From Tepidicaulis marinus (lineage in GTDB: Bacteria > Pseudomonadota > Alphaproteobacteria > Parvibaculales > Parvibaculaceae): DNA of 64,000 nucleotides. The notes under the pieces were generated by a model. That model had not been told where the DNA came from, ran no database searches, and saw only the letters and a program-made list of their open reading frames with translations. Numbering within the stretch: position 1 is the stretch's first letter; every line of letters begins with the position of its first letter. The DNA lies in contig NZ_BBIO01000003.1 of assembly GCF_000739695.1 (NCBI RefSeq), positions 209,456 to 273,455 of the forward strand, given 5' to 3'. Positions 35,043 to 44,598 of this stretch are shown here, in pieces. The position numbers and the translations under genes were made by a program.

Positions 35043-37718
35043 TTAAAAGCGCCGCAGCAATCTTTCCAGATAATCAAGTTCGATTTGCGGGCGGCCCATT
35101 TCGGCGGCGCGGCGGCGCAGCTCGTTCAGGATTTCCCGCGCGCGCTCCGCGTCGATTTCGTCGGGCACTTGCACGTCATCGCCGAAATCGGGTCCGGCGG
35201 AGCGGGTCGGGCGGCCCAGGGGATCGGTATTGGCATTGCCGCTGCCTTGCCCGGAATTGCCGGAGCGGGCCATGCCGCCTGCCATGCGCTCCAGCATCTG
35301 GTTGGCCATGGACTGGGCGCCCGCGCGCAGCTGGTCGATGGCCTGGCCTTGCGCGCCTGTCGCCCGTTCGGCCCGGCCCTGTTTCAAGCGGTCGTCCGCC
35401 TGATCCATCGCGCGCTCGGCATGTTCAAGGGCGGAGGGCACTTCCTCACCGCTATTGTGCAGTTCTTCCATGAGCGCGCGCAGCTTGTCGCGCAGCGCTT
35501 GCTGGCGCCCGCGCAGGTCCGGATAACCGCCCGTGCCGCTGCCTTGCTGCGCGCCTTGGCGGGCGCCGCCCTGCTGCGTGCCGTTTTGCTGGCTGCCGCT
35601 TTGGCTGCCACCGCTTTGCCCCGAGCCTTGCTGGTTGGAGCTGAGGCCCTGGCGGCCTTGCTGATCGAGCGGGCGGGCCTCTTCCTTCTTGGCCTCGCCG
35701 AACGTGTCGTCCATGAGCTCGCGCTGCTCGCCGATCATCTCGCCCATTTCATTCAGCGCTTCGGAAAGGGCGGAAGGGGCCTCGGCGTTCTGGTTCTGCC
35801 CATCGCCGGTTTGCAGGTTTTCCAGAATATTGCCGAGCTGGGAGAGCATGTCCTGTGCCTGCTCGCGCGCGCCGGTGCGGGCGAGATCGCCGATCGCCTC
35901 CAGCATTTTTTCAAGGTCCGAGCGCTCCAGCGCCTGGGTCTCGGGGTTCTGCGGCATGGCGGGCAATTGTTCGGCCATATTGCCCATCTTTTCCGAAAGC
36001 GCATCGAGATAGCGGGCGAGCGCCGATTTCAGCGCCTCCATGGCCGCTTCGATTTCTTCATCCGAGGCGCCTTCGGCCAGCGCTTCGGCCAGCTTCTCGC
36101 GCGCATCGCGCAGATCGCGCTCGGCAAGCGAAAGATCGCCGTCCTCGATATGAAGCGCCAGATCCCAAAGGAGGTCGAGCACGCCGTCCAGATCGGCCAG
36201 ATGCCGCGCCTTGGTCAGCCGCCAATAGGCCGCGCGCAGGCCGAGAAAGACGGTCATGTCGCCGCCATGGCGCTCCAGATCCTGGGAAAAGGCGCTGAGA
36301 AATCCGGCAATATTCATGCGCGAATCCGGATAAAGGGCAAGGCGGCGGCGCTGCTCGGCAATGGCGGCGGCCAGCGGCTCGTTGAACTGGCGCGCGGGCA
36401 GCACCAGGCTGCGTGTTTCGCTTTTCCCCGTTTGGCCTGCATCGTCTTGCGCAATCAGCCAAAGCTCGACGGGCAGTCCCGCCCAGGGATGGGCGGTCAG
36501 ATCGCGGAAAACTTCCTGGGAAACTTTTTTGGGCCGCAGGCCCGGCAAGGGCAATTCGACCAGAGGCGGGGGCATCAGCACATTGTTTTGTGCGCTTGCG
36601 TCTTCTTTCTCTGCCGCGTTTTCAGCCCGCTCGAACAGCGGATCGCTGCCTGCCGTTTGAAAGAGCGTGCGCTCCTGCAGGACGACGGAGGGCCCGAGCG
36701 CCATGCGCGCCTGAACCGATTTCAGGCCGTAGTCGTCGCTTGCCTCATAACCAAGGCGCAGCGCCTTGCGCAGCGTGTCTTCGAGCGGGCCGTCGAATGC
36801 GATCTCGGGCGCATCGTCCGGAATGATCTTGAAGTCCCAGCTATAAAGATCGTTGCTTGCCCGGCTGAGGGTGAGCGAGGTGTCCTCGCTAAGCGTTACC
36901 TGCGCTTCATAGGCGTTTTCGCCGAGCGTCTTGAAGGCGGTCTCGCTGGCGCCAGCAAGCTCATAGGCGGGCCGGGGGCCGGGGCCATGTACGCGCAAGG
37001 TCAGGACGGAGCCTTCGGGAATCTCGAATTCGGTTTTACCCTTGGGTGCGCCTTTGGCACCGGCCAGAAAGAGCGGCGGGCGGCCGGTATAGGCTGGCGG
37101 GTTCACCCAGGCATCGACGCTTGTTGCGGTGTCCGGCATGCCAAGGCCTGGCCAATAGGTGCGCGCCAGCCGCTCCCCCGTTTCAGGGCCGAGGATGACC
37201 GTAAAAACAAGAAGGGCGGTGACGAGCGCGGCGCGCAGCGCATATGGGTCGGCGGCGGCAAGGCTGGCGCGGGGCAGGCCGACACGGGCTTTGACGACTT
37301 TTTCCGCGATCCAGGCGCGGTGGGCGGCCCAAAGCGCGGCTTCACCCGTGCCCTCGGCGGCTTCATCATTGAAAGCGGAAAGCGGGCGGTGGGAGAGGCC
37401 GGAGATATGCTCCATCCGGCGCAGCGCTTCCTCCCGGCTTGGCGGGTAAAGCGCGGTGCGGCGCTGCCAGAGCAAAAAACCGGCAGCGGCGAAACTCGCG
37501 CACCATAAAAGCCAATGGGCGGCGAGCGGCAGGCTGCTTAAAAAGCCGCTGAGGCCCGCCAGCGTGAAAAGGCCGAGAACGGCAAGGCTTGGCCAAAGGG
37601 CAGGCCAAAGCCGCTCCCAGAACAGCGCAAGGCGGCTTGCGCCCACGCGCCGCTCGATCGGCGCAGGCAGGCCGGGCTTTTGCAGGCCAGGCTTTTGTGA
37701 GGCGTCTTGCTCTGCCAA
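35043..37718 (-). CDS. TIGR02302/DUF4175-like large membrane protein
   Basis: An 891-residue protein of the alphaproteobacterial TIGR02302 (DUF4175) type. Two membrane helices near residues 37-60 and 66-84 and one at about 157-177 anchor a long region predicted to be periplasmic, containing beta segments (about 190-420) and a long helical part with heptad character (about 530-700). Residues about 700-760 are a low-complexity Gln/Ser/Gly tract (SGGSQSGSQQNGTQQGG), after which helices resume to the C-terminus. Function is unknown. Start is a TTG at 37718 with GAGGAG upstream; no ATG lies close in frame. It follows lysA. Confidence 0.85.
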   Translation of the reverse strand: MAEQDASQKPGLQKPGLPAPIERRVGASRLALFWERLWPALWPSLAVLGLFTLAGLSGFLSSLPLAAHWLLWCASFAAAGFLLWQRRTALYPPSREEALRRMEHISGLSHRPLSAFNDEAAEGTGEAALWAAHRAWIAEKVVKARVGLPRASLAAADPYALRAALVTALLVFTVILGPETGERLARTYWPGLGMPDTATSVDAWVNPPAYTGRPPLFLAGAKGAPKGKTEFEIPEGSVLTLRVHGPGPRPAYELAGASETAFKTLGENAYEAQVTLSEDTSLTLSRASNDLYSWDFKIIPDDAPEIAFDGPLEDTLRKALRLGYEASDDYGLKSVQARMALGPSVVLQERTLFQTAGSDPLFERAENAAEKEDASAQNNVLMPPPLVELPLPGLRPKKVSQEVFRDLTAHPWAGLPVELWLIAQDDAGQTGKSETRSLVLPARQFNEPLAAAIAEQRRRLALYPDSRMNIAGFLSAFSQDLERHGGDMTVFLGLRAAYWRLTKARHLADLDGVLDLLWDLALHIEDGDLSLAERDLRDAREKLAEALAEGASDEEIEAAMEALKSALARYLDALSEKMGNMAEQLPAMPQNPETQALERSDLEKMLEAIGDLARTGAREQAQDMLSQLGNILENLQTGDGQNQNAEAPSALSEALNEMGEMIGEQRELMDDTFGEAKKEEARPLDQQGRQGLSSNQQGSGQSGGSQSGSQQNGTQQGGARQGAQQGSGTGGYPDLRGRQQALRDKLRALMEELHNSGEEVPSALEHAERAMDQADDRLKQGRAERATGAQGQAIDQLRAGAQSMANQMLERMAGGMARSGNSGQGSGNANTDPLGRPTRSAGPDFGDDVQVPDEIDAERAREILNELRRRAAEMGRPQIELDYLERLLRRF

Positions 37719-37775
37719 GCCGAGGGCTCCTCTTCCCGCATGCGTTCCGCTGCCCCCTGATCAGATAGATCTTCC

Positions 37776-39044
37776 TTAAGGGGCCAGCCAGTCCGGTATC
37801 TTATCCTGCCCAAGCATTGCGTCATAATCTGGGCGCGGGCGGATCACGGCCATGTGTTCGCCGGAGACCATGATTTCGGGCACCAGAGGCCGGGTATTAT
37901 AGGTCGAGGAAAGCACCGCCCCATAGGCTCCCGCCGACATGAGCGCGATGAGATCGCCGGATTTCAGGGGGGGAAGCTGGCGCCCCTTGGCAAAGAAATC
38001 CCCGGTCTCGCAGACGGGCCCGACGACGTCATAGGTGACGGGGGCGGCATCCGGGACTTCCTTGACGGGCAGAATGTCGTGATGGGCGTCATAAAGCGTC
38101 GGGCGGATAAGGTCGTTCATCGCCGCATCGACAATGAGGAAGGCCCGGTCGGTGCCGTGCTTCTCATAGATGACGGAGGAAACGAGGATGCCGGCATTAC
38201 CGGCGATCATGCGCCCCGGCTCGAACATCAGCGTGCAGCCCAGATGCCCGACCGTGCGCGCCACCATCGCCGCATATTCGCTGGGGTGCGGCGGCACGTC
38301 ATTCGTGCCCCGGTAGGGAATGCCGAGCCCGCCGCCAAGGTCGAGCCGCTTGATGTCATGGCCTGCCGCGCGCAGCCGTTCGGCCATTTCCGCCACGCGG
38401 GTAAAAGCGGCTTCAAAGGGGGCAAGGTCGGTCAGCTGGCTGCCGATATGCACATCGATGCCCGCCACCTCGATGCCGGGAAGCGCGGCGGCGCGGTCAT
38501 AGACGTCCGGCGCGCGCTGCCAGGAAATGCCGAACTTGTTTTCCGCTTTCCCGGTGGCGATTTTCTCATGGGTCTTGGCATCGACATCCGGATTGACGCG
38601 CAGCGCGATAGAGGCGGTCTTGCCCATGGCGGCGGCAACCTTGGAGAGCTGCTCCAGTTCCGGTTCCGATTCCACATTGAATTGCAGGATGCCCGTTTCG
38701 AGCGCGAAACGCATTTCCTCCTGCGTCTTGCCGACGCCGGAGAAGACGATTTTTTCAGGCGCAATGCCCGCCGCCAGCGCGCGGCGCAGCTCGCCCTGCG
38801 AGACGACATCGGCGCCCGATCCCAGATCCGCCAGAAGTTTGATAACGGCAAGATTGGAATTGGCTTTGACCGAATAGCAGATCAGCGTGTCGGTGCCTTT
38901 GAAGGCATCGGCGAAGACCTGATAATGCCGCTCGATCGTGGCGCGCGAATAACAATAGAAAGGCGTGCCGATCTTTGCGGCAATATCGCTGAGCGCGACA
39001 TCTTCGGCATGAAGCACGCCGTTCTTGTAGGCAAAATGATGCAT
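37776..39044 (-). CDS. lysA: diaminopimelate decarboxylase
   Basis: A 422-residue fold-type-III PLP enzyme that decarboxylates meso-diaminopimelate to lysine, the last step of lysine synthesis. The PLP lysine is in CYSVKANSN near residue 58; VDIHIGSQLTDL (His), GGGLGIPY and EPGRMIAGNAG (phosphate binding) and CETGDFFAKGR (catalytic Cys from the partner subunit) are all present. It is the last gene of the argH-lptM-lysA series, 38 bases after lptM. Length normal. Confidence 0.96.
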   Translation of the reverse strand: MHHFAYKNGVLHAEDVALSDIAAKIGTPFYCYSRATIERHYQVFADAFKGTDTLICYSVKANSNLAVIKLLADLGSGADVVSQGELRRALAAGIAPEKIVFSGVGKTQEEMRFALETGILQFNVESEPELEQLSKVAAAMGKTASIALRVNPDVDAKTHEKIATGKAENKFGISWQRAPDVYDRAAALPGIEVAGIDVHIGSQLTDLAPFEAAFTRVAEMAERLRAAGHDIKRLDLGGGLGIPYRGTNDVPPHPSEYAAMVARTVGHLGCTLMFEPGRMIAGNAGILVSSVIYEKHGTDRAFLIVDAAMNDLIRPTLYDAHHDILPVKEVPDAAPVTYDVVGPVCETGDFFAKGRQLPPLKSGDLIALMSAGAYGAVLSSTYNTRPLVPEIMVSGEHMAVIRPRPDYDAMLGQDKIPDWLAP

Positions 39045-39082
39045 AAGATTCTCTGCGGCAGCGCCAGTTTAAAGCGCCAGTT

Positions 39083-39214
39083 TTAAGAGGCCTGCTCCTC
39101 CTGCTGCGGGGCGGGCGGGTCTTGGAGGTTGCCCTTCTTGCCGCAAGCGGCAAGGCCGAGCGCCAGGGTCAGAGCGGTGGTCAGCGCAATGGTCAGTGTG
39201 CGTGTGCGTTTCAT
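39083..39214 (-). CDS. lptM: LptM-like small lipoprotein
   Basis: A 43-residue lipoprotein, easily overlooked because of its size. It has a positive start (MKRTRT), a hydrophobic stretch, and the lipobox LGLAAC followed by [11 protein letters not shown], the hallmark of LptM/YifL proteins. In E. coli LptM helps mature LptD by assisting its disulfide rearrangement at the outer membrane; I infer the same role. Its ATG overlaps the argH stop (ATGA), and lysA follows at 38 bases: the same placement next to lysA is seen in enterobacteria. Confidence 0.85.
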   Translation of the reverse strand: MKRTRTLTIALTTALTLALGLAACGKKGNLQDPPAPQQEEQAS

Positions 39215-40620
39215 GGTTTTGCCGATCCGTTTTTGTTTTCCCCGGCCAGCGCCTTTTCCCAGAACGCGGCCATGGCCTTGACGTTATCCGGCGCCGTGCC
39301 GCCGAAGCTCGTGCGGCTTTTGACGGAATTGTCGATGCCGAGCACGGAATAGACTTCCTCGGTGATGCGCGGTTCTGTTTCCTGCATTTCGGCCAGGGAA
39401 AGCCCGTCGAGATCGCAGCCTTTTGCCTCCGCCTTCGCCACCAGCGTGCCGGTGACATGGTGCGCGTTGCGGAAGGGCATGTCCAGCGTGCGCACCAGCC
39501 AGTCGGCAAGGTCCGTGGCGGTGGAAAAGCCCTTGGCGGCGCTGGCGCGCATCGCTTCTTCGTTCACCTTAAGGCGCGTCACCATGGCGGTCATGGCGGC
39601 GATGCAGAGCGAGAGGGAATCGAGCGCGTCGAAGGCGGTTTCCTTGTCTTCCTGCATGTCCTTGGAATAGGCGAGCGGCAGGCCCTTCATCACGACGAGG
39701 AGCGAGGTCAGACCGCCGATCACCCGGCCGGTCTTGGCGCGCACGAGCTCGGCGGCATCCGGGTTCTTTTTCTGCGGCATGATGGAGGAGCCCGTGGTCA
39801 GGCTGTCCGGCAGGCGTACGAAATCGAACCCGGGCGTCACCCAGATCACCAGCTCCTCGGCAAGGCGCGAGAGATGCACGGCCGTGATCGCCGCCGCGCT
39901 CAAGGTTTCGAGCACGAAATCGCGGTCCGACACGCTGTCGAGCGAATTGCGCGTCGGCCCGTCGAAGCCGAGTGCCGCGGCGGTCTTTTCCCGGTCGATG
40001 GGAAAGGAGGTGCCGGCAAGGGCGGCCGCGCCGAGCGGGCTTTCGTTCAGCCTTTTGCGCGCATCGGCAAAGCGGCCCCGGTCCCGGCCCGCCATTTCCA
40101 CATAAGCCAGACAATGATGGCCGAAGGTGACGGGCTGGGCGGTCTGCAAATGCGTAAAGCCCGGCATGACGGTTGCCGCATGCGCCTTGGCTTTGGCCAC
40201 CAGCGCTTCCTGCAAGGCGTGCAGCTGGCCGTCCAGATGATCGAGCGTGTCGCGGATATAGAGCTTGAAATCCGTCGCCACCTGGTCGTTGCGCGAGCGG
40301 GCGGTGTGAAGGCGGCCTGCGGCCTCGCCCACGGTTTCTTTCAGGCGCGCCTCGATATTCATGTGAATATCTTCAAGCGCGCGGGAGAATTCGAATGTGC
40401 CTGCCTCGATTTCCACGCTGATCGCGTCGAGCCCCGCGACAATTTGATCTGCATCCGCCTTTGCAATAATTCCCTTTTCGGCGAGCATATGGGCATGCGC
40501 TTTCGAGCCCCTTATATCCTGGGCGGCAAAACGCTTGTCGAAGCCGATGGAGGCATTGATTTCCTCCATGATTTCATCGGGGCTCTCGCCGAACCGGCCG
40601 CCCCACATTTTGTTGCTCAT
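39211..40620 (-). CDS. argH: argininosuccinate lyase
   Basis: A 469-residue enzyme of the fumarase/aspartase superfamily producing arginine and fumarate from argininosuccinate. The superfamily signature is [12 protein letters not shown] with the flexible-loop serine; [14 protein letters not shown] and [11 protein letters not shown] are argH-typical, and [15 protein letters not shown] carries the conserved Thr-His region. Length is normal. It is divergent from tlpA across 48 bases and overlaps lptM by four bases. Confidence 0.97.
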   Translation of the reverse strand: MSNKMWGGRFGESPDEIMEEINASIGFDKRFAAQDIRGSKAHAHMLAEKGIIAKADADQIVAGLDAISVEIEAGTFEFSRALEDIHMNIEARLKETVGEAAGRLHTARSRNDQVATDFKLYIRDTLDHLDGQLHALQEALVAKAKAHAATVMPGFTHLQTAQPVTFGHHCLAYVEMAGRDRGRFADARKRLNESPLGAAALAGTSFPIDREKTAAALGFDGPTRNSLDSVSDRDFVLETLSAAAITAVHLSRLAEELVIWVTPGFDFVRLPDSLTTGSSIMPQKKNPDAAELVRAKTGRVIGGLTSLLVVMKGLPLAYSKDMQEDKETAFDALDSLSLCIAAMTAMVTRLKVNEEAMRASAAKGFSTATDLADWLVRTLDMPFRNAHHVTGTLVAKAEAKGCDLDGLSLAEMQETEPRITEEVYSVLGIDNSVKSRTSFGGTAPDNVKAMAAFWEKALAGENKNGSAKP

Positions 40621-40668
40621 TCGTTTTCTCCGGCGTACTGCCCGCGCCGGGGCGTGGGAGGTAAATTG

Positions 40669-41274
40669 ATGACCCGGTCCAAGATATTGCTGCCGCTCGG
40701 AGCCCTGGCTTTGGCGGGGATCATTGCTTTAGGGGTCATATACTTGATTGAGCCGGGCGGGCGCAATCTTGAAGGGGGACCGGCTTCCGGGCCGCTCGCC
40801 GCCTATTCGGTGGGCGAAATGAAGGGATTTGTCAGTTTTCCCCAGCTTGAAGCCCCCGATCCTGTCAGTTTCCGCAATGCGGCGGGTGAGGAACTGGGCC
40901 TTGACGCCTTCAAGGGCAAGGTCGTGCTGCTCAATCTCTGGGCGACCTGGTGCGGGCCCTGCCGCCATGAAATGCCGGCGCTCGACCGGCTGCAGGCCGA
41001 CCTTGGGGGGCCTGATTTCGAGGTTGTGGCCCTCAGCCTCGACAAGGGCGGCATGGAGGGCCCGAAGGCTTTCTATGAGGAAGTGGGGGTGAGGAACCTC
41101 GCGCTTTACCAGGACCCGTCCGCCCGGGCGGGCGTCACGCTCGGGGCTTTCGGCCTGCCGCTGACGATGCTGCTCGATAAGCAAGGGCGGGTGGTCGGCC
41201 GCCTCGTCGGGGCCGCGGAATGGGATTCGCCTGATGCCAAGGCGCTGATCAAGGCCGTGCTGGAACGGGAATAG
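40669..41274 (+). CDS. tlpA: TlpA-family thiol:disulfide interchange protein
   Basis: A 201-residue thioredoxin-like protein with an N-terminal membrane anchor ([21 protein letters not shown]) and a periplasmic redox domain. The active site is [13 protein letters not shown] with Cys95 and Cys98, and the cis-proline region is [15 protein letters not shown]. TlpA-type proteins reduce periplasmic cysteines, for example in cytochrome oxidase copper-site or cytochrome c assembly. ATG 40669 with GGGAGGTAAATTG upstream is the start; the same frame stays open far upstream through argH but that part is a shadow. Divergent from argH. Confidence 0.92.
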   Translation: MTRSKILLPLGALALAGIIALGVIYLIEPGGRNLEGGPASGPLAAYSVGEMKGFVSFPQLEAPDPVSFRNAAGEELGLDAFKGKVVLLNLWATWCGPCRHEMPALDRLQADLGGPDFEVVALSLDKGGMEGPKAFYEEVGVRNLALYQDPSARAGVTLGAFGLPLTMLLDKQGRVVGRLVGAAEWDSPDAKALIKAVLERE

Positions 41275-41279
41275 GCTTT

Positions 41280-41783
41280 TCAGGCTTCCGTTGCCATCAG
41301 GCCAATGGCCTGCTCCATGCGCCCCGGTGTTCCGGCTGAAAGTGGCAGGGCGGCAATATGGAGCACGCGGTGATTGTCGGCGTGATAATCCATGCGGGTG
41401 CGCAAAAAGAGCGGGGCTTGCGCGGCCACCAGCCGGGTGATGACGACTTTCCAACGTTCCTGGGATTTTTGCGCAAGCTCAGGCGGGCGGTTGCGGCCGA
41501 TTTCGGTGCGGCCCGTGCCGGTGCGTTCTTCTCCGGTCAAATAGGCAAGCTCGGAGCCGAAAAGCCGGACACGGAAATCGCCTTCGGCGGTGAGCGAATT
41601 GACCAGCAGAATATTCGGTAGAAGGCGGGGGATCTCGATCGGGTCGATATCGGTGCGGTCCGGCATCGCCCGGCCGGCGGCTTTTTCCCGCCAGTAATCA
41701 TGGAGCTGGATGGTAAGGGGATGGAGCGGCACGTCCATCCATTGCAATCCGGCTGGAATTCTATTGATCGGTCCGCATGTCAT
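41280..41783 (-). CDS. PAS_5 domain protein (first of a pair)
   Basis: A protein of about 167 residues made of a single PAS_5-type domain. Landmarks are LHDYWREKAAGRAMPDRTDI, IPRLLPNILLVNSL and FRVRLFGSELAYLTGEERTG, which recur in the neighbour gene. There is no output domain, so it may sense a ligand and signal through protein contacts. Caulobacter has a single-domain PAS cell-cycle regulator (MopJ); whether these belong with it I cannot tell. ATG 41783 preferred (GGGGA upstream); the frame continues to 42038. It converges with tlpA. Confidence 0.75.
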   Translation of the reverse strand: MTCGPINRIPAGLQWMDVPLHPLTIQLHDYWREKAAGRAMPDRTDIDPIEIPRLLPNILLVNSLTAEGDFRVRLFGSELAYLTGEERTGTGRTEIGRNRPPELAQKSQERWKVVITRLVAAQAPLFLRTRMDYHADNHRVLHIAALPLSAGTPGRMEQAIGLMATEA

Positions 41784-41914
41784 GCCGTTTCCCCGGGTCC
41801 CCTGTTTCGCCTGGCGTTTGCTGCGCGTTGCAGGTTGTTTTACGACTCGTTTTTCCAAGAGGATCATGTATCGGCGCGAAAGAACAAAACTGTGGCTCCG
41901 ATTTTGGTTTTCTC

Positions 41915-42520
41915 TCAGATGAAGCCCGGCGTTTCTGCGCCGTAAGGCACGGGCGGGGGCAGCAGCTCGTCGGCAGAGCGGGGCAGCGTGACGAGAATGC
42001 CGAGTATCTGTTTCATCTCCTCGCTTTCCGGCCCGCAAAGCGGCAGGCAGGCGCCGTGAAAGATCATGAAGTCGCGCCCGCTATTGTTCATGGGCGCCTT
42101 GACGAAAGCGGGTGCTTTTTCCGCAACGGTCAGATGAAAAATATTGAGCCAGCGCGAGCGGATGTTCTGCGCCGATTGTTCCTGCTTCTCGCACTTGATC
42201 TGTGAGAGGCGCATGCCGGTGCGGTCCTCGCCCAGCATTTCGCTGAGCTCGGAGCCGAAGACGCGGATCTGCCCGTCCTTGCCGCCGTCCAGAATATCGA
42301 AAAGCACGAGATGGGGCATGAGGCGGGGAATGTCGGTGGGCGAAACATCGCCGCGGGCCGGCATGGCGCGGCCGCTGCCCCGTTTTTCCTGCCAGTAATC
42401 CAGAAGCAAAGCGAGCTGGGGATGCTGCGGCTCGGCCAGCCGTTCGAGCGCGGCGCCTTCCGCGCCCGGTACAGTGCCTTGGGGCGCATGGTGCGCGTCC
42501 TGCCATCCAAACCAGCGCAT
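41915..42520 (-). CDS. PAS_5 domain protein (second of a pair)
   Basis: A paralogue of the gene at 41280, about 201 residues. The shared motifs are LLDYWQEKRGSGRAMPARGD, IPRLMPHLVLFDIL and IRVFGSELSEMLGEDRTGMR. It has about 30 extra N-terminal residues (MRWFGWQDAHHAPQG) and a proline-rich end. Single-domain sensor with no visible effector. The two genes point the same way, 131 bases apart, and probably arose by duplication. ATG 42520 chosen because the upstream 20 codons carry no family sequence. Confidence 0.75.
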   Translation of the reverse strand: MRWFGWQDAHHAPQGTVPGAEGAALERLAEPQHPQLALLLDYWQEKRGSGRAMPARGDVSPTDIPRLMPHLVLFDILDGGKDGQIRVFGSELSEMLGEDRTGMRLSQIKCEKQEQSAQNIRSRWLNIFHLTVAEKAPAFVKAPMNNSGRDFMIFHGACLPLCGPESEEMKQILGILVTLPRSADELLPPPVPYGAETPGFI

Positions 42521-42613
42521 GTTCTCGCCCTCCCCTGCAAGATCAGCCCACATTGAAGTGTGGGGCGGTAATCTAACCAAAATCTAAACAGGCAAAGGTT
42601 TTGTAAGGATCAA

Positions 42614-42637
42614 AGAAAAGGCCCCGTGCGGGGCCTT
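42614..42637 (-). terminator. terminator after hbd
   Basis: AAGGCCCC (42618-42625) pairs with GGGGCCTT (42630-42637) around a GTGC loop. On the minus strand the right arm is followed by TTTTCTTTG, an adequate T tract. It lies 23 bases beyond the hbd stop. Confidence 0.8.
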
Positions 42638-42659
42638 AACCTTGTTTTCTGCGCGGTGT

Positions 42660-43535
42660 CTAGCGTGTGGGTACCGGATGATCGCCCCGGTAATCATAAA
42701 AGCCGCGCCCGGCTTTGCGCCCGAGCCAGCCGGCTTCCACATATTTCACGAGCAGCGGGCAGGGCCGGTATTTGGAATCAGCAAGCCCGTCATAAAGCAC
42801 CTGCATGATGGAAAGGCAGGTATCGAGGCCGATAAAGTCGGCAAGCTGCAAGGGGCCCATCGGATGATTGGCGCCGAGGCGCATGGCCTTGTCGATGCCT
42901 TCCACGCTGCCAACGCCTTCATAAAGCGCATAGACGGCTTCGTTGATCATGGGCAGAAGGATACGGTTGACGATGAAGGCGGGGAAATCTTCCGCGCTTG
43001 TCCATTGCTTGCCAAGCCGTTCGGCGAGGGTGCGCACCGCCTCGAAGGTTTCGTCCGACGTGGCGATGCCGCGCACCAGCTCCACGAGTTCCATCACCGG
43101 CACCGGGTTCATGAAGTGCAGGCCCATGAATTTTTCCGGCCGGTCGGTTGCCGAGGCAAGGCGCGTGATGGAAATGGAGGAGGTGTTCGTGCAGATGATG
43201 GCATCATCTGAAATCAGCGGGCAAATCTCGGTAAAGATCGAGCGTTTGACTTCTTCGCTTTCCGTCGCCGCTTCCACGACGAGATCTGCCTGATTGATCT
43301 GGTCATACGTGTCGGCGGGGCGGATGCGGTCGAGTGCTGCCTCGCGCTCGCTTTCGGATATGCGCCCGCTCGTCACCTGGCGGTTCATATTGCCCGTGAT
43401 GGTCGCGATGCCCGCCTCGGCCCGGTCCATCGTCATGTCGATCAATTGCACCTTGTAGCCGGCCAGGGCGCAGACATGTGCAATGCCGCTGCCCATCTGC
43501 CCGGCGCCAATGACCGCAATCTCATTGAAACTCAT
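42660..43535 (-). CDS. hbd: 3-hydroxybutyryl-CoA dehydrogenase
   Basis: A 291-residue enzyme interconverting acetoacetyl-CoA and 3-hydroxybutyryl-CoA with NAD(P). The Rossmann motif is [19 protein letters not shown] at the N-terminus; the catalytic histidine lies in [22 protein letters not shown] sequence, here [15 protein letters not shown], and [16 protein letters not shown] is the helical domain signature. ATG 43535 (MSFNEIAV) has GAGG eight bases upstream; a GTG at 43544 is less likely. It lies downstream of etfBA, separated from etfA by a terminator, and supplies electrons or intermediates to butyryl-CoA-type metabolism. Confidence 0.93.
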   Translation of the reverse strand: MSFNEIAVIGAGQMGSGIAHVCALAGYKVQLIDMTMDRAEAGIATITGNMNRQVTSGRISESEREAALDRIRPADTYDQINQADLVVEAATESEEVKRSIFTEICPLISDDAIICTNTSSISITRLASATDRPEKFMGLHFMNPVPVMELVELVRGIATSDETFEAVRTLAERLGKQWTSAEDFPAFIVNRILLPMINEAVYALYEGVGSVEGIDKAMRLGANHPMGPLQLADFIGLDTCLSIMQVLYDGLADSKYRPCPLLVKYVEAGWLGRKAGRGFYDYRGDHPVPTR

Positions 43536-43587
43536 TCCCAGCACCTCGTCGCATGTTTGCGTGTCGTGTGTTTTTGCGAGCCTACAC

Positions 43588-43623
43588 GAAAACGGCGCCC
43601 CCGGATATTTTCCGGCGGCGCCG
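43588..43623 (-). terminator. terminator after etfA
   Basis: A 12-base stem with one G-G mismatch (arms 43593-43604 and 43612-43623) and a seven-base AT loop; on the minus strand it is followed by TTTTC (43592-43588). It lies 34 bases past the etfA stop and separates etfBA from hbd. Confidence 0.75.
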
Positions 43624-43656
43624 CTTCATGGCATGGCTTAGGACATAAGCCCTGTC

Positions 43657-44598
43657 TTAAAGACCGGCTTTGCCCAGCTCTTCTTCCAGCTCCGGCACCG
43701 CCTTGAAGAGGTCGGCGACCAGGCCGTAATCGGCCACCTGGAAGATCGGCGCTTCTTCGTCCTTGTTGATGGCGACGATGACTTTGGAGTCCTTCATGCC
43801 GGCAAGGTGCTGAATGGCGCCGGAGATGCCGACGGCGATGTAAAGCTCGGGCGCGACGACCTTACCGGTCTGACCGACCTGATAATCGTTCGGCACGAAG
43901 CCTGCGTCCACAGCCGCGCGGGACGCGCCGACAGCGGCGCCGAGCTTGTCGGCGATCTTGTCGAGCATGTGGAAATTGTCGCCGGACTGCATGCCGCGGC
44001 CGCCGGAGACGATGATCTTGGCCGAGGTCAGTTCCGGACGGTCCGACTTCGTCAGTTCTTCGTTCACGAATTCGGAAAGGCCGGGATTGTCGGCTGCCGG
44101 CGCGTTTTCCACGGAAGCCGAGCCGCCTTCGCCCGCCGCCGGGAAGGCGGTGGTGCGCACGGTGATGACTTTCTTGGCGTCTTTCGACTTCACCGTCTGC
44201 ATGGCGTTACCGGCATAGATCGGACGCTCGAACGTGTCCGCGGAAATGACGCCCGTGATGTCGGAAATCTGCATCACGTCGAGCAGAGCTGCGACGCGGG
44301 GCATGACGTTCTTGCCCACGGTGGTGGCCGCCGCGACGATGGCGTCGTAATTGCCGGCCAGGCTGACGATCAGAGCCGCCAGCGGTTCGGCAAGGCGGTG
44401 GCCGTACTGCGCATCTTCGACGAGCAGCACCTTGGCGGCGCCGTCGAGCTTGGCTGCTGCATCGGCAACCGCCGCGCAGCCTTCCCCGGCCACGAGCACA
44501 TGTACATCCGCGCCCAGCGCTTTTGCCGCCGACATGGCTTTTGCCGTGGCATCGCCCAGCTTGGCGTTATCGTGTTCTGCGATAAGAAGGGTTGTCAT
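43657..44598 (-). CDS. etfA: electron transfer flavoprotein alpha subunit
   Basis: A 313-residue FAD-binding subunit of the electron transfer flavoprotein, which collects electrons from acyl-CoA dehydrogenases and passes them to ETF-ubiquinone oxidoreductase. The FAD-binding signature is in the C-terminal half: [43 protein letters not shown] and [17 protein letters not shown]. The ATG overlaps the etfB stop (ATGA), matching the constant etfBA order. Mcd in this window is a likely electron donor. Confidence 0.96.
   Translation of the reverse strand: MTTLLIAEHDNAKLGDATAKAMSAAKALGADVHVLVAGEGCAAVADAAAKLDGAAKVLLVEDAQYGHRLAEPLAALIVSLAGNYDAIVAAATTVGKNVMPRVAALLDVMQISDITGVISADTFERPIYAGNAMQTVKSKDAKKVITVRTTAFPAAGEGGSASVENAPAADNPGLSEFVNEELTKSDRPELTSAKIIVSGGRGMQSGDNFHMLDKIADKLGAAVGASRAAVDAGFVPNDYQVGQTGKVVAPELYIAVGISGAIQHLAGMKDSKVIVAINKDEEAPIFQVADYGLVADLFKAVPELEEELGKAGL

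Noticed and set aside
35085..37508. 807-codon plus-strand open frame
   Set aside because: Antisense shadow of the TIGR02302-like gene; composition is rich in Gly, Arg and His with no domain pattern, a common result of GC-rich coding DNA.
39196..40668. 692-codon open frame running into tlpA
   Set aside because: The frame is the shadow of argH on the other strand; the tlpA signal anchor and ribosome site place the true start at 40669.
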